From: an uncultured Collinsella sp.
GTDB taxonomy: Bacteria > Actinomycetota > Coriobacteriia > Coriobacteriales > Coriobacteriaceae
Direction of reading: 5' to 3'
DNA: 35,059 nt
Assembly: GCA_900545905.1 (NCBI GenBank)
Contig: URBA01000002.1
Span: forward strand, 1 to 35,059
This document shows, piece by piece, positions 30,101-35,059 of this stretch. The position numbers were made by a program, and so were the translations under genes. The notes under the pieces were generated by a model. The model saw only the letters and a program-made list of their open reading frames with translations, was not told the DNA's origin and did no database searches. How positions within the stretch are numbered: position 1 is the first letter of the stretch; each line of letters begins with the position of its first letter.

Positions 30101-30825
30101 GCCACATGCATGTTGTGGACGGCCTCGTCGGTAAGCGCCAGCTCGCGGCACGGGAAGATCTCGATGCTGTCCTCGTTGCCGATGGTCTGCCCCGTGGAGC
30201 TCACCATGCGGCGGATACGATCGATCTCGTCGCCGAAGAACTCGATGCGCACGGGCGCTTTTTCCTGCGCGGGAAACACCTCGACGGTGTCGCCGTGCAC
30301 ACGGAACAGGCCGGGCGCGTCGGCGGCGCCGGCATTGGTGTAGCCCATACCCACCAAGCGCTGCGGCACCTCGTCAAAAGGAATCTCCTCGCCCACCGCG
30401 AAGGTCGTGGACTCCCAGTAGCGGCTCTCGACTGGCGGCACGCAACGCAGCAGCGCGCGGGCCGAGGCGACCATGATGCAGTTGTCGCCGCGCACGATGC
30501 GCCCGAGTGCCTCGCAGCGCTGGGCTACCACGGCGTCGTCGGGCGCCTGCTCGCGCCAAGGGTAGTCCTTGCGCTCGGGAAAGCGGCACACGTGCGCCAG
30601 GCCCACATAGGCGGCCAGACTGCGTGCGGCGCGATCGGCCGCATCCTCGCCACTCACGATGTAGACCGTGGGGCGCGGACGACGCGCAAACTGGGCGGCG
30701 GCCATAAGCGTTCGGCCCGACTGAGACACGGCCAGCGTCACGTCCTCGCCAGAATCGAGCCCGGCCTCGACGGTCTGCAGCGCCTCGGCAGTGTAGAGCT
30801 GCGCGGCTATACGGTGAATGAGCAT
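27193..30825 (-). CDS. mfd: Transcription-repair coupling factor Mfd
   Basis: DNA translocase of 1210 aa that removes stalled RNA polymerase and recruits UvrA. The N-terminal third is the UvrB-like, helicase-dead module. The RNA polymerase-interaction domain is in FKPGDYVVHATHGIALFSEIARQEVGGKERDYFLLEYADGDKLYVPLEQ. The RecG-like motor follows, with motif I LLCGDVGFGKTEVALRAAF, motif II DEEQRFGVQHKEQL and TSGVRDMSLITTPPTGRRP, then the helicase C part with GRVGRSATQAYAYF, and the C-terminal D7 domain. Full length. The start at 30825 has GGAGGA six bases upstream; the frame opens 27 bases earlier but without a site. Nothing is broken or missing. Confidence 0.96.
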   Translation of the reverse strand: MLIHRIAAQLYTAEALQTVEAGLDSGEDVTLAVSQSGRTLMAAAQFARRPRPTVYIVSGEDAADRAARSLAAYVGLAHVCRFPERKDYPWREQAPDDAVVAQRCEALGRIVRGDNCIMVASARALLRCVPPVESRYWESTTFAVGEEIPFDEVPQRLVGMGYTNAGAADAPGLFRVHGDTVEVFPAQEKAPVRIEFFGDEIDRIRRMVSSTGQTIGNEDSIEIFPCRELALTDEAVHNMHVALYRASQDDSKLAALLEMVDARIVTPELDRFLPVMYGQTVSPLSHVSGKALVVLSEPRSLFDDCLRAYEDIEARAGEAGVDRLDGLYVRAQQLDFGSQQRLNYVSLIRAGGAVTAELKIEQPAIAGSDNRFMTRIQEVVGKRYACVFAIPDRGARESMELTFGDEGITFEESLTAAPENAGAIGDRVRVAAADSADRAARQEAHASIRERKADALNARSLEAGAAQAAAGAAVPTISRGRVTFVDAALPQGVVVPDANLAVFSIADLNARMDANRARSRRKVDITQITFPFKPGDYVVHATHGIALFSEIARQEVGGKERDYFLLEYADGDKLYVPLEQVDRITRYVGPDGDKPRLTRLNTADWTRATNKARKNAKKLAFDLVDLYTRRSSIAGIACPPDTPEQIEMEQSFPYDETRDQLEAIADIKADMEAPKPMDRLLCGDVGFGKTEVALRAAFKCVDSGRQVMVLCPTTILAQQHYETFFERFAPFGLEVEVLSRFRTPAQQKRALKAFAEGTIDVLIGTHRLLSADVNPKNLGMVIIDEEQRFGVQHKEQLKNLREQIDVLTLSATPIPRTMQMATSGVRDMSLITTPPTGRRPVIVHVGEYDPDVVSAAIRLEVGRGGQVYYVSNRVKTIDDAVARVHEAAPEARVGVAHGKMSPREVEDVMIEFATKKIDVLIATTIVESGIDNATANTLIIEDSQRLGLAQLYQLKGRVGRSATQAYAYFMFPGELPLTEEATARLTALSEFQDLGSGMRIAMRDLEIRGAGSLMGAEQHGNLSSVGFDLFTQMLGQAVAEARGDDDAGVEAASVGINLPADYFLSEEYMPAVDQRVLVYRKLAAAEDLESIDEVQEETEAAHGELPLAGLNLFNRARIRIRGERLGLESVTLSGGRITFLGVDVPKKVAFELKTRYGAVNFPKSRKLSVPYKAGAGAGSGLGRGLDANDGTGPVAAALMLLQQLGTSDDD

Positions 30826-30850
30826 GCTGTTCCTCCGGCATTGCAACGCC

Positions 30851-30878
30851 AAAAGCCCGCCGAGGCAAGCTCGGCGGG
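30851..30878 (-). terminator. Terminator upstream of mfd
   Basis: Leftward stem CCCGCCGAG / CTCGGCGGG with loop CTTGC, then CTTTT. It overlaps the first non-coding bases before mfd and would stop transcripts from the ATP-grasp gene. Confidence 0.75.
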
Positions 30879-30923
30879 TCGTTCGTCAAATTCGTTGCCT
30901 GTCATGGTAGCGCATGGAGAGGA

Positions 30924-30967
30924 CTCCAGCTCAAGCGTACGCCCAGCCCCGCAACAAAAACGCCAGA
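30924..30967. repeat. 44-bp direct repeat, left copy
   Basis: Begins CTCCAGCTCAAGCGTACG and ends ACAAAAACGCCAGA. It is identical at 43 of 44 bases to 32638-32681. The two copies flank the ATP-grasp gene in the same orientation. Confidence 0.85.
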
Positions 30968-31047
30968 TAGAACTGGACTCGCCGGCTTCGCCAAAATCTC
31001 CCCGTCACGTCAAACGCCGCAACCACGGAAGGCTCCCCAAGAAACGG

Positions 31048-32514
31048 CTATTCCTCAAAAAAGCTCGCAACGTTCAAACGGCTCGTCCACTCTCCTATGG
31101 TGTTGGCAAAGCCCACACGTGTGTACACGCCTGCAAAACGGCCGCGATACAGATACAAGCCTTCCATATTAGAAGCGGGCGCAAAACCAAGATCATCCAC
31201 AAGTCCTTTGGGCGCCTCTCCTCGATGCGGCCCATCGACAAGCGTTCCGCGCAAGCAGGGAGTCTGATACTGCTGAGCATACTCCTGTACAATCGCCCCA
31301 GCGGCCGCAGCACGAGTAAGCACCTGGGACCATTCCTGTTCCGTGGCATCCAAACCAGCGACAACGCCAACCGCATTGTAGCCGCCGCACGGCTTGACGA
31401 TCCATCGGTCCTTTTCGGCAAATCTCGACAACTGGGTGCTTTCGTCCAAAATCTCGGTATAGGGCACATGCTCCCGTACAAACGATTGCTCCTCCGGGCT
31501 CAACAAGGACTGCCCGGCTCGAGACCACAGAAATGCAAATACGGTCTTAGTCGCACACGGCCACGTTCTAAATCCCCCGACGATGCACGCAATCCCTTCT
31601 TGAGCCGCCTCAATTAAGGCCGAGCGTCCATCGCACGGCTTATCCCACAACTCGCCGGTCACCGCGCGCCGCCAGACGCAATCAATAGGACCAGCGGCAT
31701 CGCACAGGCACCTAGCACCGCTTTCGCCTTCGCCAATCCGCAGGTCGCGCACATCCGCAAAGCGTGCGGCTACACCCCGCCGCCTCATAAGGTCGACAAA
31801 ATGAGCCGCATCTTCCGAGTCGATGCTTTCCGAATAGTCGACGATTGCCACCGAAGCGGGACATTTCTTTGATTGCGGTGCATAGAGCCCCTCGTCAACG
31901 CGGGCCCCGTCGTCCAATCGTGCACTATCCTCGGTGCGGCGAGGATGGGCCAGCTTCCACTCTGCATAGGTCTCAAACAATGCATCTATCCAGTCGTCGC
32001 ACAAATCGTACTGCCGAAAGCCGGGGTGGTCGGATGCAAACTCCTCAAAGGAAGGCGTCGTTCGCACTGCCTGACAGACCGCATCGGTCACTACCATTCC
32101 GGCACTGCCGTCGGTATTGAGCTCGCAAAACGTATACGAACCGGTGTCCTCGTCAAGAAAGATATCAACGCGCGCAAGGGGGATCTGGCAATCATAGCCG
32201 GCATCCATAGCGCACAGGTCAGCAAAAGCCGGATCCATGCGAAACCACGCGCGCACGGAGGCATCGGAACAAAACGCCCGCGTCACCTTGTCCATAATGC
32301 CGTACATGCGCTCGGACGCCTCCTTAAGAAGCGCCGTCATATCCTTGTCGAATATCTTTGGCGTCAGAGCCCAGGGCGCAGGGTCGCCATGGTAGAGCGC
32401 ATGGGTTTGAGACAAGTATTCGTCGCCTTTGCGACGACCAGGCAGGTCGCCTTCGCGCGTGCGCACGATGCGTTCAAAATAATCTTCGAGCTCTCGCATC
32501 TTCGATATTGCCAC
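31048..32514 (-). CDS. Circularly permuted ATP-grasp protein, glutathionylspermidine synthase-like
   Basis: Probable carboxylate-amine/thiol ligase of 488 aa with the circularly permuted ATP-grasp layout. A metal-binding segment, YTFCELNTDGSAGMV, lies in the first third, and the ATP lysine comes late, in DRWIVKPCGGYNAVGVVAG, with IVQEYAQQY as the adenine-side strand. Members include glutathionylspermidine synthase-like and peptide-ligase enzymes; the acid and amine joined here are unknown. I use the GTG at 32514 because GGAGGG lies at a proper distance before it; the ATG at 32526 has no site. It has a leftward TATAAT at 32632-32637. It is flanked by 44-bp direct repeats, a sign of insertion or duplication. 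Confidence 0.65.
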   Translation of the reverse strand: MAISKMRELEDYFERIVRTREGDLPGRRKGDEYLSQTHALYHGDPAPWALTPKIFDKDMTALLKEASERMYGIMDKVTRAFCSDASVRAWFRMDPAFADLCAMDAGYDCQIPLARVDIFLDEDTGSYTFCELNTDGSAGMVVTDAVCQAVRTTPSFEEFASDHPGFRQYDLCDDWIDALFETYAEWKLAHPRRTEDSARLDDGARVDEGLYAPQSKKCPASVAIVDYSESIDSEDAAHFVDLMRRRGVAARFADVRDLRIGEGESGARCLCDAAGPIDCVWRRAVTGELWDKPCDGRSALIEAAQEGIACIVGGFRTWPCATKTVFAFLWSRAGQSLLSPEEQSFVREHVPYTEILDESTQLSRFAEKDRWIVKPCGGYNAVGVVAGLDATEQEWSQVLTRAAAAGAIVQEYAQQYQTPCLRGTLVDGPHRGEAPKGLVDDLGFAPASNMEGLYLYRGRFAGVYTRVGFANTIGEWTSRLNVASFFEE

Positions 32515-32631
32515 GTTACCCTCCATTGCTTGATTTTTTGCTCATGCTACGCCAGCACGCCACGACTTCGGCGCGCTTGAATAGGCTTCTAAATTAGCAA
32601 CACATTTTTGCATGGGGCGGCGTGAGGCAAC

Positions 32632-32637
32632 ATTATA
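32632..32637 (-). promoter_or_regulatory. Putative -10 box of the ATP-grasp gene
   Basis: Leftward TATAAT right after the end of the right 44-bp repeat. No clear -35 hexamer at 17 nt. Confidence 0.4.
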
Positions 32638-32681
32638 CTCCTGCTCAAGCGTACGCCCAGCCCCGCAACAAAAACGCCAGA
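32638..32681. repeat. 44-bp direct repeat, right copy
   Basis: Same sequence as 30924-30967 except CTCCT for CTCCA. Its left-hand (minus-strand upstream) end forms the 3' arm and T tract of the zinc-ribbon gene's terminator. Confidence 0.85.
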
Positions 32682-32699
32682 CGGGCAAGCCGCCTGGCG
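32670..32699 (-). terminator. Terminator of the zinc-ribbon protein gene
   Basis: Leftward stem CGCCAG-G-CGG / CCG-T-CTGGCG followed by TTTTTG. It overlaps the right copy of the 44-bp repeat. Confidence 0.8.
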
Positions 32700-32725
32700 C
32701 TATCAGAGTGAGCTATACGCCGAGT

Positions 32726-33772
32726 CTAATCGTAGACGCCCATTTTAAGCAGTGTGAAGGTCGGGATGCCGTCACCCTGCGCGACGCGGACCGTGCAAGT
32801 CTCGGTACGGCCCATGGATGCGTCCGCTTGAATTGCGGCGATGAACTGGTTCTTTGGCAGGCCGTAGGTGCTCTCGGGGATGTCGGAAGGAAGTAACATG
32901 CCGCCAGCACTGTAGACCTCATAGGTGAGCTCGTAAATGTTGTCGCCAAGGTCAGTCGTGCCCGTAACGATGGCACACGGTGGGTTGTAATTTCCCTGGC
33001 CATATTCCTGTTTCAGATACAAGTACCCGTCATGCGCTTCGGCCGAATCAGGAATCGCCTGCCCCTCCGGCGTTCTGTCATAAGTCATATCGGCATCGGA
33101 AAGCGTCAGACCCGTCAAGCGATTGAGTTCCCTATTGATCACATCAGTCGCCACACGCTGGCTATTACCGTTGTCATAGTCGCCTTTCTCGATTCGATAC
33201 GGCGCGTTGTCAATAAAATGGCACCAGATAAACTTAACCAGCTTGTATTTCTCGTCATCAGAAAGTCCGTCAGTCGAATCGAAGCCGCCCGTCTGATACC
33301 AGTCCCGATCGAAGTGCTCCTCCGTAAAGTTCGACAGGAACAGGTTTGCGGCGGCATAGGTTGCCTGGTCGTTAAGGTCGACTTTTACGCTGCTGCTCGT
33401 CTGCTCGGTCTCTTCCGGCTCTTCTTGCTCATCGGCAGGCTTCTCCTTGGCGCTTCCCTTGTCCTTGTGCTCGGCTGAACCCTCGTCGGACCCCAGTACC
33501 GTAATCTGCGATGAGTTGCCCTGCCCAAGCGGACCCAGCACGCCGGTCAGCGCCAGAGCGGCACCGCCGGCAACGAGCACGCCTACCACGCACATGCCGA
33601 CAATCACCGCGCGCTTATGTGACTTCTTCTGCACGGGAGGCATCCCTGCCGCCGGCATCGATGCGGGCTCAGCAGGCGCGGCCGCCGGAGAAGCGGCGCC
33701 CATGCGTGCCCCGCAGTTCGTGCAAAAATCGGTTCCGTCGGGCATCTCGGATCCACACTTGGTGCAAAACAT
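32726..33772 (-). CDS. Zinc-ribbon membrane-anchored protein of unknown function
   Basis: Protein of 348 aa with an N-terminal zinc ribbon (Cys3, Cys6, Cys17, Cys20; MFCTKCGSEMPDGTDFCTNCG), an Ala/Pro-rich linker and one transmembrane segment at about residues 55-77. After a charged, low-complexity stretch (EHKDKGSAKEKPADEQEEPEETEQ) comes a soluble domain (about 135-348) that should lie outside the cell. The outer domain is rich in aromatic and acidic residues and is not one I recognise. This architecture is common in Gram-positive actinobacteria, often annotated only as 'zinc-ribbon domain-containing protein'. I start at the ATG at 33772, where the zinc ribbon begins. It has its own terminator. 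Confidence 0.8.
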   Translation of the reverse strand: MFCTKCGSEMPDGTDFCTNCGARMGAASPAAAPAEPASMPAAGMPPVQKKSHKRAVIVGMCVVGVLVAGGAALALTGVLGPLGQGNSSQITVLGSDEGSAEHKDKGSAKEKPADEQEEPEETEQTSSSVKVDLNDQATYAAANLFLSNFTEEHFDRDWYQTGGFDSTDGLSDDEKYKLVKFIWCHFIDNAPYRIEKGDYDNGNSQRVATDVINRELNRLTGLTLSDADMTYDRTPEGQAIPDSAEAHDGYLYLKQEYGQGNYNPPCAIVTGTTDLGDNIYELTYEVYSAGGMLLPSDIPESTYGLPKNQFIAAIQADASMGRTETCTVRVAQGDGIPTFTLLKMGVYD

Positions 33773-33890
33773 ATTCGGGCATCCCCTCACAACAAACGGC
33801 ATCTGTCGCCATCATATTGAGCCTTCGCAGCCCAAATGTGTTGCGCAACATTGGTCGCCGTCTTCGGGTGCCGGCAAAACGTGTCGGGCC

Positions 33891-34556
33891 CTACCCCGTC
33901 ACGCGCACGCTGGGGCAAAGGTCTGCCAGCGGGCACTCGTCGCACTTGGGCTTGCGGGCATCGCAAATCTCGCGGCCGAAGGTGATCCACTGGTGATTGA
34001 CCGACTCCCAATACTCGTGCGGCAAGATCTTGAGCAGATCCTGCTCGGTCTTGAGCGGCTCTTTGGCGTGCGTCTTGGGACTCAGCATCAGGCGGTGCGC
34101 GATGCGGTTGACGTGCGTATCCACCGCGATGCCTTCTACGATGCCGTACCCCACGTTGAGCACGATGTTCGCTGTCTTGCGCCCCACGCCCGGCAGCTTT
34201 ACAAGCTCCTTCATGTCGGCCGGCACCTCGCCGCCGTAATCGGCGACGATCATCTGCGCGGCCTCCACGGCATGCTTGGCCTTACTCTTATAAAAGCCGA
34301 GTGACTTAATGGTGTCCGCCACGTCTGTCACGCTTGCTCCGGCCATGGCCTCGGGCGTGGGCCACTGGGAAAACAGCTTCGGCGTCACCTTGTTGACCTG
34401 CGCGTCGGTCGTCTGAGCCGAGAGCAGTACCGCGATGAGCAGCCTAAATGGATTCTCGTGGTCCAAGAAGCACTCGACCGGGCCATAGCGACGGTTAAGG
34501 CGCTCGCACACCTCGATGGCGCGCTCGCGTTTGGCGGCATTGGTCTCGCGTGGCAT
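33891..34556 (-). CDS. nth: Endonuclease III
   Basis: Base-excision repair DNA glycosylase and AP lyase of 221 aa acting on oxidised pyrimidines. The helix-hairpin-helix LPGVGRKTAN carries the catalytic Lys127, and Asp146 is in AVDTHVNRIAHRL. The C-terminal [4Fe-4S] cluster ligands are Cys198, Cys205, Cys208 and Cys214 (C-x6-C-x2-C-x5-C). GAGGAG lies five bases before the ATG at 34556; the frame is open nine codons further but without a site. It lies between the ABC gene and the zinc-ribbon gene, all leftward. Normal length and intact. Confidence 0.96.
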   Translation of the reverse strand: MPRETNAAKRERAIEVCERLNRRYGPVECFLDHENPFRLLIAVLLSAQTTDAQVNKVTPKLFSQWPTPEAMAGASVTDVADTIKSLGFYKSKAKHAVEAAQMIVADYGGEVPADMKELVKLPGVGRKTANIVLNVGYGIVEGIAVDTHVNRIAHRLMLSPKTHAKEPLKTEQDLLKILPHEYWESVNHQWITFGREICDARKPKCDECPLADLCPSVRVTG

Positions 34557-34619
34557 AACGACTCCTCGGCTCGGCAGAAACATAACTTCACGGAAACGAT
34601 TGTCCCACGTACGGGGGCC

Positions 34620-35012
34620 TTAAGCCTCCAAAAATGCGCCGGTCTGGCGGCTCCACAGGCTTGCGTATTCCCCGCCCGCCTCGACAAGCTGCGCATGCGT
34701 GCCGTCCTCGACAATCTCGCCGTCCGCCAGCACCACGATGCGGTCGAGCGCCGCCACGGTGGACAGGCGATGCGCCACCACAATGGAGGTGCGCCCGCGC
34801 ATCAGGTTCTCGAGCGCCTCCTGCACCAACGCCTCGGACTCGCTGTCCAGGGCAGACGTCGCCTCGTCGAGCACCAGAATCGGCGCGTCGGTGAGGATGG
34901 CACGGGCGATGGCCACGCGCTGGCGTTGGCCGCCCGAGAGCTTAACGCCGCGCTCGCCCACCATGGTGTCAAAGCCATGGGGCAAGCGGTCGATAAACTC
35001 AGTCGCGTTGGC
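34620..35012 (-). CDS. ABC transporter ATP-binding domain, C-terminal part
   Basis: C-terminal 130 residues of an ABC exporter-type ATPase, probably a fused membrane-ATPase (MsbA/LmrA-like) half transporter. The signature LSGGQRQRVAIARAIL, Walker B ILVLDEATSALD and the H-loop IVVAHRLST are all present; Walker A and any membrane domain lie beyond the contig end. The first residues that a translation would show before ANATEFIDRL come from adapter, not from the gene. The substrate cannot be told. Confidence 0.9.
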   Translation of the reverse strand, partial: ANATEFIDRLPHGFDTMVGERGVKLSGGQRQRVAIARAILTDAPILVLDEATSALDSESEALVQEALENLMRGRTSIVVAHRLSTVAALDRIVVLADGEIVEDGTHAQLVEAGGEYASLWSRQTGAFLEA

Positions 35013-35059
35013 CTGTCTCTTATACACATCTCCGAGCCCACGAGACTACGCTGCATCTC
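35013..35059 (+). other. Illumina Nextera adapter (assembly artefact)
   Basis: CTGTCTCTTATACACATCT at 35013-35031 is the 19-bp Tn5 mosaic end. It is followed by CCGAGCCCACGAGAC (35032-35046), the Nextera read 2 adapter, then TACGCTGC (35047-35054), which I recall as the i7 index N721, and ATCTC, the start of the P7 sequence. These bases are not from the organism. Confidence 0.98.

Noticed and set aside
34985..35059. Novel N-terminus of the ABC protein (MYKRQ...)
   Set aside because: These residues are translated Nextera adapter.

Overview
The window looks like one contig from a gut member of the Coriobacteriia, most likely Collinsella or a close relative. I infer this from the GC-rich codon use, the mannose-family PTS with SIS-domain deglycase-like enzymes, the GntR/UTRA regulators and the many small intergenic palindromes. 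No rRNA or tRNA is present, so the genus rests on gene content only. The last 47 bases (35013-35059) are Illumina Nextera adapter, not genome, so real sequence stops at 35012 inside an ABC transporter gene.

Layout. 1-2.1 kb: the 3' end of an unrecognised gene, facing an AlbA_2-type regulator. 2.1-2.7 kb: a repeat-rich divergent control region. 2.7-5.7 kb: a large M16C zinc metalloprotease. 5.8-6.8 kb: intergenic palindromes and a hicAB toxin-antitoxin pair. 6.8-9.6 kb: 5-formyltetrahydrofolate cyclo-ligase, MetA and an L-2-hydroxyacid dehydrogenase. 9.7-24.1 kb: the most interesting region. It holds three SIS-domain sugar-phosphate deglycase paralogues, three GntR/UTRA regulators, a complete mannose-family PTS (IIAB, IIC, IID), a HAD phosphatase and an EamA exporter, with recQ and a YitT-family gene between them. 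24.5-34.6 kb: mostly leftward genes (GNAT acetyltransferase, threonine aldolase-like enzyme, PAP2 phosphatase, mfd, a circularly permuted ATP-grasp protein, a zinc-ribbon membrane protein, nth), then the truncated ABC gene.

How the parts fit. The PTS would import and phosphorylate a substrate, and the SIS enzymes would split the 6-phosphate. All three SIS proteins keep a Glu and a His exactly 16 residues apart, the pair I recall as catalytic in the FrlB/FraB deglycases that break down Amadori compounds such as fructoselysine 6-phosphate. I infer a set of parallel modules for glycated amino acids or related amino sugars. The same 13-bp operator-like motif, ACGT-N5-ACGT, lies upstream of a GntR gene, the PTS operon and the EamA gene, which suggests one regulon. 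A different repeated motif serves the divergent SIS/GntR pair near 23.2 kb, and a third set lies before the SIS gene at 10.7 kb.

The intergenic DNA holds several families of palindromic or structured repeats, including a 242/241-bp two-copy element with a branched-hairpin core, an array of 50-bp units, twin 57-bp palindromes and a 99-nt multi-stem hairpin. Most are not simple terminators and deserve their own study.
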